Assembly (NCBI GenBank): GCA_964036195.1
Contig: OZ038459.1
Location: forward strand, 24,177,206-24,241,205
Direction of reading: 5' to 3'
DNA from: Sphaerolaimus hirsutus
Lineage: Eukaryota; Nematoda; Chromadorea; Monhysterida; Sphaerolaimidae
Length of the DNA: 64,000 bases
Below, one piece after another: positions 41,033 through 53,000 of this stretch. Numbering within the stretch: position 1 is the first letter of the stretch; each line of letters opens with the position of its first letter. The position numbers and the translations under genes were made by a program. The notes beneath the pieces were generated by a model that ran no database searches, was not told the origin of the DNA, and saw only the letters and a program-made list of their open reading frames with translations.

Positions 41033-41741
41033 TTGTGTGTCGAATTTCCGTTTCCGCTTTTCCGCAGGAAAAATTTTTACTTTTCTGTTTTCCGGCAGCT
41101 GAGATTTTTTTACCTTTCCGTTTTCCGGCAGCCGCAAATTTTTTACCTTTCCGTTTTCCAGCAGCTGAAAATTTTTTACCTTTCCGTTTTTCCAGCTGAA
41201 AATTTTTTACCTTTCCGTTTCCATTTTTCCATTTTCTGGCTCGATTTTCAGTTTTCTGGCATTTTTCCATTATTTTTCCAATCTGTATTTATCTTTTTCC
41301 ACTGTGGTGTTTTTAACTACCAGGTTCTTCAAAGTTCACTTTTGCTAAATTCTTATTGTTGTAGTGTACTTTTCCTACCTTTAGATGATTTTTTGTTGGT
41401 TCAGTTAAGCTTGAACTACAAGTGAAGTTACTGGCATGATCCATAGTTGCAGATAGTACAGCTACCACAATCAAAGCTAAACAGGCAAACCTGCCTGCAG
41501 CTTTTCCTTCTGCAAATTTGTCCATTTCCATGAAAATTTAGCTTTCCGTTTTCCGGCATTTCATTTTTCCGTTTTCCGGCCAATAATTTTTTTTACCTTT
41601 CCGTTTTCCGCTGTGTGGAATTTTTTTACCTTTCCATTTTCTGGCGGAAAGTTTTTTTTTACCTTTCCATTTTCTGTAAAGTGAGAAAAATTTTACCTGT
41701 CTGTTTTCGATTTTCCGTAAAAAAATTTATTTGGCACCCTA
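41033..41741. mobile_element. Family H element with TTCCG satellite and an inserted coding-like segment
   Basis: The left end TTGTGTGTCGAATTTCCG is a diverged copy of the family terminus; the right end is GGCACCCTA. Exact 8-bp duplications GTCACAGT lie at 41025-41032 and 41742-41749. The interior is TTTTCCGGCAGC satellite broken by non-satellite DNA at about 41290-41535. Confidence 0.85.
41313..41531 (-). pseudogene. Possible captured gene fragment: 72-aa membrane or secreted peptide
   Basis: The frame starts MEMDKFAEGKAAGRF, has the hydrophobic stretch ACLALIVVAVLSATM, then HASNFTCSSSLTEPTKNH. An AAG|GTAGGA donor-like site follows at residue ~51. It occupies exactly the non-satellite part of the family H element. 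The AEGKAAG pattern before a membrane helix is loosely like CD225/dispanin proteins, which is only a suggestion. Whether it is expressed is unknown. Confidence 0.35.
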
Positions 41742-41790
41742 GTCACAGTGGTACCGATGTTTTTAACCAGTTACACCAAGGGTAATTCCT

Positions 41791-42600
41791 TACCGTATTT
41801 CCTCGAAATAACCCCATGGCATTTTTTATATTGCCAGCAAATTTTGAGGATGTATTTTTTACCACAATTTTTTCAAAGTTGCATTGTATGTAACGTACTC
41901 AGATGTGGAAAAATTCAACAATAACATGGATGTATAAGCATTTATTGACATATTTAGTACAGGTTTTAGACATATTTTAAATAGATATTTACCATATTAC
42001 CTCAAATACCCCCCCCCCATTGAATAAACCCCCATCCCCTCAAAATGGGCTGGGGAAATAATAAAGCCCCCTCAAAGTCCCCCCCCCAGAATGATGTACA
42101 TCATGTATGCAATGTACATGATGTATTGATTACTGCTACTTTGTATGCAGCTACACAGACTAGTTTGTGGAGCTGTGTACATTTTTATGTCCAAATATGT
42201 CATTTTTTGACACATTTATTACCTGTTTTGAGTATGAAAATGCCTACTATTTACTATGATCCCTATGAAAATTTCTGAAAAAATAATACCCCCTCAAATG
42301 AACCCCCCCTCAAATTTTACTGGGGAAATAATGAACCCCCATGGGGGTATTAAGAGGTAATATGGTAGTTACACAAATATAGTAGTTTGCAGTGATGTAG
42401 GTTGAAATGCACAAATATATCTATTTAGTCTTATTATTACTTGCACATTATTTACTGGTTTTAGGTTTGTAAATGCATATTCTTTAGTATGAATTCCTTG
42501 ACAATTTTTGAAAAAATATACCCTCAAATAAGCCCCCCTCCTCAAAATACCCCCTCAAAATTTGCACTCTAAAAAAATAACCCCCCTGGGGGTCTAACCA
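41791..42600. mobile_element. Compound CGAAATACCCC-type elements
   Basis: TACCGTATTTCCTCGAAATA opens the first unit, which closes near 42368 with GTATTAAGAGGTAATATGG. A further CCCTCAAAATACCCCCTCAA piece follows at 42520-42590. The DNA from 40640 to 43972 otherwise holds only repeats and no exon signal. Confidence 0.6.
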
Positions 42601-43275
42601 ATGTTGTGAGTATTTTATTTTAATTCCTATGCTTGTTTAATTCTGACATTTTTAGACATCTTTTAAACTATATCATTTCCTACGATGATATTTTCTGTAA
42701 ACTGTGTTGAATAAATGTAAAGCATCAATGAAACAAAAGAAGCAAGGTCATTCAATAATCTAAATGTATCATTCATTTTCAAATCAAACAAACATTGATA
42801 ATTAATAACTAAAATATCCACAATGTTTTCATAGTGCATGTATTGTAGTGATGGAAAGCACCAAAAATGTATTCTGCCAAACCACTCCAAATCACATTTT
42901 TGATTGGAGTGGTTTGGCAGAATACAGTTTCACTCAATTGTGCTGGTAGAATCTTTTGGCACTATCTTTAGTGCACTAAAATGTGATTTCAAATGGTGCA
43001 ATTCCATCACTAGATATGTTTACCTATTTACACAATAAAAATGTTACCATGTTTTCAAATTGTGTATTGAACTATCACCGGAATGCTAACGAAAGCATAT
43101 TCTTTGGCATTGGTACAGATGTGCGAATACGAATAACCTACACAAAACAAAACAAAATGACACAAAAAACACAGAAAATATCAGGGGTAAAAATGGCAGG
43201 TGAACACAGCAAGCATCACTTTCAAAAGAAAAAATCCTGGGCAGGTAGATGGAAAAATCAGAAGTATTATGTAAA

Positions 43276-43694
43276 TACCGTATTTCCTCGAAATACCCCC
43301 TGGGGGGTGATTGTTTCATAGTGGTCCCGAGAGGGGGGGGTTAAACGAGGGGGGGGGGTTATTATTTCACAAGAAGATTTTTGAAAACCAAGTACAAAAT
43401 TGTTGTCTGAAACGTACGCAGACGTCGAAAAATGCAACAAAAACCGCCATTTATAAGGTTCTGTAGACTAATATTAGTATGTATAGGGTATGTACACTGT
43501 TCTAACGTGACAACGACATTGTTTTAACGTGTGTTCTGCAGTACACTGAACACAAACTACAGTTATTGTCATGTACGTTCCCTTTACACTCAATTTGGGG
43601 GGGGGTATTTCGAGGGGGGGGTGATTGTTTCATAGTGGTCTCGAGAGGGGGGGGGGGTCAAACGAGGGGGGGGTATTTCGAGGAAATACGGTAT
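43276..43694. mobile_element. CGAAATACCCC-type element, complete
   Basis: TACCGTATTTCCTCGAAATA at the left and TATTTCGAGGAAATACGGTA at the right are exact inverses. The interior has G-runs and GACGTCGAAAAATGC. Confidence 0.85.
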
Positions 43695-43972
43695 TTAAAT
43701 AAAGAATGACGTCACACTGTATTCACAAGATTTGTCCTGGTGAAAATGAGTGAAATAATGTTTTATTTCAAAATTTATTCACACAATTTTCCTGTGAATA
43801 CTTTTCACCAGAATTTTGTGAATAAAACATCAAAGGTGTAGCTTATGGCAAAACTATTCTGCAATTATTAAATAATTAAGTAGGTATTTAAACTTAAAAG
43901 CTGTAAGCAAGCATAAAATACAATGCAAATGATATGTGAGTTTCATTGAGACTGGAAAGAGTGAAATAATAT

Positions 43973-44098
43973 TTATTTTTTGCAGCAAAGGTCTAATGGT
44001 TGATCAACATCCAACATCTTGAATTGGCTGCCAATTTGCATTTCTTCTGGACTGCATACCTGCAAATTTGTAGACAATGTTTTACTTTTGTGGCATCT
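43973..44098 (-). CDS. Gfi-like terminal exon
   Basis: Reads [20 protein letters not shown], then [16 protein letters not shown] and TAA (43975-43973). The acceptor CCCCCAG is the end of a family A element. PLDLC resembles the PxDLS motif bound by the CtBP corepressor. The call rests on phase and an open frame, so it is less sure than the finger exons. Confidence 0.65.
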   Translation of the reverse strand, partial: RCHKSKTLSTNLQVCSPEEMQIGSQFKMLDVDQPLDLCCKK

Positions 44099-47000
44099 CT
44101 GGGGGCACTCCCAGACCCTGAAAAATGTAAAATGTCATGTAAAGTGTCAAAAGTCATGGAACATGCCCTGCAAAATGGCAACTCGGTTGCCATTTTGCAG
44201 GACATTTTCCATGTCTTTTGACACTTTGCACGACACTTGACATTTTACAGGGTCTGGGAGTGGCACCTTGAAATATTCGAGTTAAGTAACAGGAAAAAAC
44301 GAAAGTATAACCTAAATTCATTTATTTGAAAAGTTACTCAGGGTCCTAACGTAAATATATACCTACCTAGTCACGATTGGGTGAGTTTTGTCACGTTTCA
44401 GAGAAAGTTTCAAATAACACGTAAGATGTCTACAGAAAATCGGAATCTTCAATGGTCAGTTGACACGCGGGGTAAAATGTCAAGTAATTGGGAATTTCAG
44501 ATTTGTCTCAAAGTTTAGGCACTTAGGAGTGTGTGTGATCAGGCGGTCCGGTAACTTCCGTTTTTCCTCGAAATATCCCCCCTCTAAATCCCTCCGCAAA
44601 TTAAGTATATAGAGAACGTATGTATTTATTATTAAATAATAACCCCCCTCGAAATACCCCCCCTCGTTAACCCCTAACCCCCCCCCCCCCCAAAAAAAAA
44701 ATCTCACTCCGAAAAAAATAAACCCCCTGGGGGTATTTCGAAGAAATACGGTAAATCTAACATTTGACCACTTTAAAACCGGTCAAAACCAAACTTTGAA
44801 AAACTACCGTATTTGCTCGAAAGACCCCCCCCCCCCTCGAAAGACCCCCCCCCCCCCCCCCCCCTCGAAAGACCCCCCCCTCGAAATACCCCCCTCAAAA
44901 TGGGCACTATGTATTTGTGGTCCGGGAAATGCATAACAGACGTTCAAAACACTTACTGTGTTACGTTAGCACATCGTTTATACCATCTACATCCTTATAT
45001 TTATAAGGCTGTAAAAACTTATAAATGGTGGTTATTGTTGCATTTCTCCCGTTTTTCTCTCAAAATTTCCACTCTGAAAAAATAAACCCCCTGGGGGTAT
45101 ATCGAGGAAATACGGTACAACAACTTCCACCATCAATTCCAAGCCTCACCTGGTCGTGCTGGGCGGCGATGTGGTTGAGCATGTCGGCGGCGGAACTGTT
45201 GTCTTTCTTGACCGTGTGCCGCGGCACCCGGTGACTCGCAGCTACGTTTGCAGGCACTGCCGCGCCTGGAATTGGGATAGTTTTTTTGTGTGAGGGAAAT
45301 TGGGAGGTTTATAATTTTAAAAATTTGGAAAATTTACCTAAAACTCTTACATTTTCCGCAATTTTCCGGAGGAATTTTACTATACCTATTTTCTTTTTGA
45401 AAGATTTTCTCAGACTTGAAAATATCAAAAATATTACACCAAATGTACCAAAAGAAAGATTTAGTTTTTTATATTTTATTGTTGAAAGATTTTCTGAAAT
45501 TACACTTTTTTTGAAAGCCAATCTCAATCAACTTCACCTGGGGCTCAATTCAAACACCAGTCTAATCCAAAACTACCATAACCCTCACTCACCAGGGTGG
45601 TGCGTTTCCCTGTGTCTCCTCAAATCGACTTTTCTCTGAAAAGCCCTTCCGCAAAGGTCACACTGAAATGGCTTGAATCCAGTGTGTTTCCGTGTATGAG
45701 TAATTAAATTGCTACTTTGACTGAACGCTTTGCCGCAGACGGCACATTTGTGCGGTTTTTCACCTGGGAAATAGGGGGGGGTTATTTGAGGGGGGGGTGA
45801 TTTTGATTGTGTGTGAGTGATGGTTGGAGAGATGGTAGTTTTTATGCATTTGTTGTTTTTGATTTGTTTGTTTGTTTGTTTTGTTTGGTGCGAATTCTGT
45901 GTAAATTGAGTATAATGTTCAATTGAATTCCGCACTAAAAGGGCCAGCCAGCCCCGCACCCGGTAAAATTTCATGTATTTAAAGGTGACAATTCGCAGAC
46001 ATTTGTTTGTTATTTTAAATTTTTATTGGACATTTTACAGATTGCGGATCATCATTTTAAATACCTGAAAAACGTGCGCAAGGATCCCAACAGCAAAATT
46101 CCCACCCCCTTTAAAAGTAGGTATCAACTGAAAAAGCAGTGCCCCGCATAATCCATATAATTCGCATTATCTACATCCCAAATACGTTGCATTATCAATA
46201 CACATAAATAGGTACTGATCTAAATACACCTAGCCGGCACTGCAGTGCACTGCAAATCGGGAAAATGTGCCCCAGCCACAGGTACCATGCATCGAATGCA
46301 GGGGTGGCATCAATCAAAGTGAACGCAATCTGTAGCACTGATATTTTACATGCACGTCAAGCTGCAGCCACACAATCACGGGTAGAGGTGGTAAAATGGG
46401 ATTTTAAGTTTTTGGTTTTTATCATTTTTCATTAAGCTACATGCGGTAAATACGTATGTTTTTTTCTCATTCCCATTCTCATTTTTGGAGCCATGCGCCT
46501 AGTCTCTTTTTGCTTTCGCGGCATCGGCCCTATGCCATTGCGCATGTAAACCCATCACGCATGTAAATACAACCGGTAGGCATTTAACTAGGTATACACG
46601 GCATGCTGAACATATGCAATAAAACACATGAACTAGTGGTTTTAAACTTGAAAGTCTAAAAAGTATGAAAAGTAGCGACTTTGGGTGAAAATTAAGGTGA
46701 AATTGCTCAGAAGCGATCCAGATATACTCCGCTTACTTTACACCTTGCACGCGTGGTTCCAGCTGGAAGTGTGCCAACAATGGTTAACGCATGCGAGTTG
46801 CATAAAAAGATGCAAAATTGATTGTTTTTATAGTGTTATTCATAAACATATACACATCGATGAATTTTTTTCATCTTTTTGCGAAAATCGCATGATTTAA
46901 TGATCATTGGCACGCTTCCAACACGAGACATAAATCAGTGCGAGGGCAGAGTATCATGTACGCCGAGTATAGCTAGATAGCTAGGTAATTTGCGGGGGAA

Positions 47001-50000
47001 CTGTTCAGGGGAAAGTAACCAAAAAATTGTCTCTAGTATAGAAAGATAGCTGGGCAGTTTGGGGTGGGGTTAACCACCCCGTTTATTACCACTGTGTCTA
47101 TAATGAGTCTACATGCATACTGGGTTTACATGCGTAATAGGCCTGACCCGGCGGCAACGCCATGGCACTTTTACATCACAAATCAAGACAGCCTTCATCT
47201 AAGCATCGATTCGGAATCCATCAGTTTCCTCGACCCGAAACGTCGGGTCGAGTCGAGTCGAGACCCGGGTCGAGAAAAGACCATCTCGCAGCGGGCACTC
47301 CGGCGTCAACTCGCCGCACGGTGGCGTTGCGTCATTCGACCTGTGATTTGTCAACTGCCGCAGGATTGTGCCGCGGCAGCGGGTTGGATTGGTCTGTCGC
47401 GCGCGCGCACGACGCTCATACGTTGTCCAGCCGTCGATCACTGACGGGCCGGACGATGGCAGGGGATTTGCGATTTTTTATTTTTTTTATTTTTCGAATG
47501 ATCGAGAAATGATTTTTTTGAACTGGCTGATTTTGAATGTAAAGGAATTGATATCGATTTTGAAGGTAAATGCATATATTCTAATAAAAAGTGTCGAATG
47601 TGAAACCGATCACACTCACACAGGTAGATACCGTATTTCCTCGAATTATCCCCGGGGGGTTATTTTTTCAGAGTGGAAATTTTGAGGGGGGGGGTAAACG
47701 AGGGGGGTTTATTATCTCAATTTTTTTGAAATCCCAGTATTTAATCGTTGTTTGTAACGTACACAGACGTCGAAAGATGCAAGAAAAACTGCCATTTATA
47801 AGACTCTATAGACTTACCTTAGTCTAACATAGCACAGTCATTGTTTTTCACGTGTGTTCTGCGTTTCCCGGAGCTTTTGTCATCTACGTTCTATATACAC
47901 TGAATTTTGGGGGTGGGGTATTTTGAGGGGGTTTATAAACTCATAGTGGCCATTTTGATGGGGGTATTTCGAGGGGGTTATTTCGAGGAAATACGGTAGA
48001 TATTTGCGTTTGCAATTCCCATATCTTTCTTGCCGCCCCAAATTTTGCCATCACTATTAAAAGCAAGCAAAGTGCGTCATACAAACTACACTTTTTACCT
48101 GGGAACGCGTGTGCACTGCGCCGCATGGGCGTGCAATGCCGCCGCTGCACAAAAATAAACTGTTAGAATACTTATTTTGGGTCTAGGGCGTAATTTTCTA
48201 AGTAGTTTTTCCATTTTTCCGGACACTTTGAGAGTTATTTGAGTAATTTTGACTTTGAAAAAGCTTTTGAGTGAATTTTTTTTATTCATTCAAACTGCGG
48301 CTCCGGTTTTTACTGTACCTAGGTATAGGTATACATATTTGCAAATGTTCAATGACATATTTTACCAAATTTTCACCATGAGAAATCAGGACACATATTT
48401 ATTTACACAAAACGGTCAGAAAAGACAAAAAACTAAATCTCAACGTGATTTTTTGCAACACCTTTTGAAATTTAAATATTAGTGTGACTGCTCGCGACGA
48501 GAAAAAAAAACTGTGACAAACATGTCAATTTTCCGTCACATACATATACTATTCAATTCAGATTGTGACACGTGACATCTGATGCGCAGCGACAAAATAC
48601 ATTACTTTTCTTCCCAACTACCGTACTACATTCGTGAGTTAAATGTCGCTACACACACTAGTTTACTAAAGAAGTTTTGTAAATTTAGCAAACTCATAAA
48701 TCAGCTTTACACGCATTTGAGTTTAACAGAATGAGTGAATTTTATCTCTGTCGACTATAATTGACAGACAAAACTCAAATGTTTTCAAAACTTATTAATG
48801 AGTAATGATCTAAAAGCGCCACGGCTCTGGCGCCTGGCGCTAGCGCCAAAGCAAAAAGCGCCATGGCGCTTTTGGCGCTTGGCGCTATTTTTACCAAGCG
48901 CCAGGAACAAAATGCCTGGCGCTGGCGCTTGGCGCTGGCGCTTGGCGCTAGCGCCAAAGCAAAAAGCGCCATGGTGCTTATGGCGCCATTGGCGCTTGGC
49001 GCCGTGGGTCGGAAAAGCGCCATGGCGCTTTTGGCGCTTGGCGCCAAAGTCCTGGCGCTTTTTACGTCACTATTCATGAGTTTACAAACTTTTCATTTGA
49101 CATGGTAAACTAGTGTGTGCAGCGTCCCTCAAAGTGACCCCCAGCACTTGAAAATTAGTGTTACAACGTGTTTTGACTTGCAAAATCAATTGCAAATTCA
49201 AAGTCATGCAAAACAGGATGCGCTAATGCGACAATGGCGCGTGCAAAACAACCTGTACATATTATATGATCGTAAATAAAGCGACCGCCCTTTGTTCTAC
49301 GGTATTTCATGTGAAAATAGATATTTTACAAGCCCGTGTTATCAGATATCGAAATCTCAAAGCGAAATTGATTATGCACGTGTGGATGATAAATTAATTC
49401 ATTGTTTCATAGCGGTAAAGTTTCCTTTGATGGGCCGCGTCTCGAATCGACTCGTGAAAATTTAATCAATTTATCTTCATTTTGAGTCTGTTGTGCAACG
49501 GGAGCCAAATTCGATTACCGTATTTCTTCTAATTGAACGGCGCCGTTCTATTTTTTCGTCAAATTTTTTAGTTGCCGTTCTATCGGAGGCTGTCGTTCTA
49601 TTCCTTTCGTCAGTGTAAAAAAGTGTAAAAACCTGCCGTTCTATTTGAGGTGCAGTTCTATTGAAGGTATGCCGTTCTATTAGAAGAAATACGGTAGTTA
49701 GCTGGGCGCTTTTTTTCAGATTCCATCATTATTCCTGAGTTTTTTGTAAAATAGGTAAATACACGTTTTAGTAGAAACGTTCCTTAATTAAAAACGTGTT
49801 CATCATAAACACACGGTTGATTTCTGTACAATGTGAGAAGTCAGTGGACATTGTCACTTACCTAGTCTATGTGTAGCTGCAATGCAAATTAGCAGTAATA
49901 AATACATCATATACATTGCACACATGATGTACATTGTTTGAGGGAGGGGTATTTCGAGGGGGGTTATTATTTCCCCAGCCCATTTTGAGGGGGGTTAATT

Positions 50001-53000
50001 CGAGGGGGGTTAATTCAAGGGGGGATAATTCGAGATAATACGGTATTTATCATTTATCAGTCGGGAAATATATCGGAAATTTCGCATCAACGTCACATCA
50101 AAAACGCGCAAAATTTTGATTGCGATTTGATGAACCCCATCGCTTCAAAAGGCAATTTCAAATTTAAAACGGGACCATTATCCAAATGGGCGGCAAATCA
50201 TTTTGAAGCTGAACGTAATGCTCCCTGGCTCGGGGCCAATTCCAAAATTTGTCAACTGCCCTGTCAAGTTTTGGAGTGCACCTATTCGGTGAATTTCACA
50301 ACGTGTATTGTGAAAAGTGAAAAGAAAAGTCAACTCAGTAATGGAGTTTCATTTATTTAGGTGACTAGTGCTTTAGTAAACCCTCTAAAATGTCAATTTT
50401 ATTTTATTTGTTTGACACTTTTCATGCATTTTCGTGAGTTTTGACACTTTGCAATTTGCATGACATTTTACCGGCACCAAAAAAAACACATCGCCCCATG
50501 TATAAAAATAGCAAATCGAATGCATTTAAAGCAAAACATCAAATTTCGCAATCAATTACCTAAAGCAAAATTAAGGCATCAAAGGGTTTGCGTCTAACAT
50601 ATTTTACATGCAATTCAGCCCATCATAATGATACAAACAAAGGTTTCAGTCCGGTAATCACTATTAGCGTTCCAAAAATATCAAGAGGTATATTTTTAAA
50701 ATCTGACATTTTTATATTTGATGTTTTAAGGGGGGTTTTGCGCATTTTTCATATTTTCGTTTTCAGAGGTTGTTCTGAGAGTCTTATTTTTTAGAAATAC
50801 CTATAGAAAAATACAGTTTTTCTTTTTTTCTGGCTTTTACCAGACAGATTGAACGAGATTTTATTTTTGAGCGATTTTGTGAGATTAGGTACATTCAATA
50901 AATGAAATTTTCCAGCATTTCCCAGAGAAATCGAAGGGGTATATTTTCTTTTGAGATATTTCCGAGACTTTTTAAAATTTTATTTTCTGAAAATCGACAC
51001 TTTTTTGAAACGCTAACAATGATATTTACACACAAAGGTTTCAGTGCAAGTAATCACTATGTCGGCACATCAAATTTGCGTCCGCGACATAAATATTTAA
51101 TTACTTGATAGGCAGATTGGATGGAAAGCTGCCTGCAAAATCAGGCAGCGGCCATCAAAATGGCAGCAGTGATGGGGTTCCAAAATTTGACTCGAATTTT
51201 GAATTTTTTTTCGAGTTTCGAGTCAAACGTCGCGGCGTTTAAAATGAGCCAAATTTTGCTTCGTATAATTGCAAAATTTGAAATCGGGGTAAGTTGCGAT
51301 AAAATCGCGATTAACTATAAAAATAGTCCAATGTGTCAAAAGTATTTGTCAAAAATATTAGACCAATTTATTCCTTCCTGTCAGCAAATTCTAATTGATT
51401 TCATTTCATATCAGACTTATTCAAACTAATATTTACATCATTCTGAAACAGGAAGAAAATTTGATCACAAATTCGATTCAACATTCGAGTCGAGTCGAGT
51501 CGAGTCGAGTCGGATTAGGATTCCAGCCTTAATTTGCATTATATTCATGAGCACTCCAAAGCGGCGCTCCGATCACTGCACAGGTTGCGATAGTTACAAC
51601 CCGCTGCGACAATGTGCCCCCGATCAAACGTTCGCATGACGTTTTGTTGAAATTTGGCAAATTGCCGACGAGAAAATCGCGAATTGACAATCTAATTTAC
51701 AGTCCCATTTTAACACAAATTTTCTGAAACTACCCCCCACCCCAATCCCCCCCCAAAATGCAAAAGATACAATCGTATCATACATCAAAATCGATTTCCC
51801 GGCGATGCAACAGCGCAGCTAAAAATACAGTATTTTGATTTGATGGCCTGCCATCGGGGCGGCTATGCAATAAACTGGGCGAAATCGCTTCCCAGTAGGC
51901 CCATTTTTCAAACCCTCTAGTTGCAATGATAGCCCTGGGTATATAAAGTGTATGCGGCGCACGTGAAGTAGGCATAAAGTGCTGTTAAAGTGACAGAATT
52001 TTTGGCGCCATGGGTCAAAATGAATGTGAATCGAAAAAAAAGATTTGGGTCAATTTTGGGGGTATACTGAGTGAGACACCAAACTGCATTTTTACACTGA
52101 ATGTTACCATAAACTTATGAATAACTGGAGGCTAAGTGACGACGAAAAAATGATGTTCTACACAATTCCATTGTGAAAATTATTTTTTTTATGAGAATTG
52201 TGTCAAATGGTTGCTGTTTTATTCAGATGGGATATGGTAGTGTTCAGATGCAAAATGTACAGTGGGCAAACTATACAATATTGCACTTTTTATATCAAAA
52301 TTGCAAGACAGCTCCCAAAAAAATCTGGAGCCACATCGCTTTTCAAACACCATCCACCATGGCGCTCTTTCTCTGGCGCCAGCGCCAGCGCCAGCGCCAA
52401 CGCCAACGCCAACGCCAGCGCCAGCGCCAACGCCAACGCCAACGCCAACGCCAACGCCAACGCCAACTTCCCACCGCGAGCATAATCAAGGCAGCCCCTC
52501 TGATTAATCCAAACCAGTGATTAATCCAATCGGACCTGAACCCGATGCATGAGCGCGGGCAGACATGCAAATGGAAGCATGAAACAGTGGCACGGATCGC
52601 ATGCGCTATCATTAAATCACTGGTCATTAATACGGCGGCAGCGCCGCGCGGCGCTTTTATGTGCTGCTGCCAGATGCAGTCGTGCAGTCGCGACTGCAGC
52701 TACTGCAGTTGGAGCCCCCCCCCCCCCCCCGGCAGATACACACCTGGGAGCACTCCCAGACCCTGTAAAATGCCAAATGGCACGCAAAGTGTCAAAAGTA
52801 ATGTAAAATGCCCTGGAAAATGGGAAACCAGGGGAAGCCATTTTACCGGGCATTTTAAATAACTTTTGACGCTTTGAAAGACATTTAGCATTTTTTAGGA
52901 CTTTCTACACGGGATTCTAGTTTATAGAACATAAGGGTTTTACTCGCATGTGGACCGCCCTACTTTCTTATTGAATTTGTGTCCTGCAGTCTGCAGGAGC

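Noticed and set aside
47064..47512. GC-rich overlapping ORFs on both strands inside the large Gfi-like intron
   Set aside because: No recognisable domain, no splice context, and frames on both strands; GC content alone may explain the lack of stops.
51121..51429. 102-residue + strand ORF
   Set aside because: No similarity recognised, ordinary AT-rich codon mix and no promoter or splice context.
52173..52627. Arg-Gln and Trp-Arg repeat ORFs
   Set aside because: Products of the GCCAAC/GCCAGC hexamer microsatellite.
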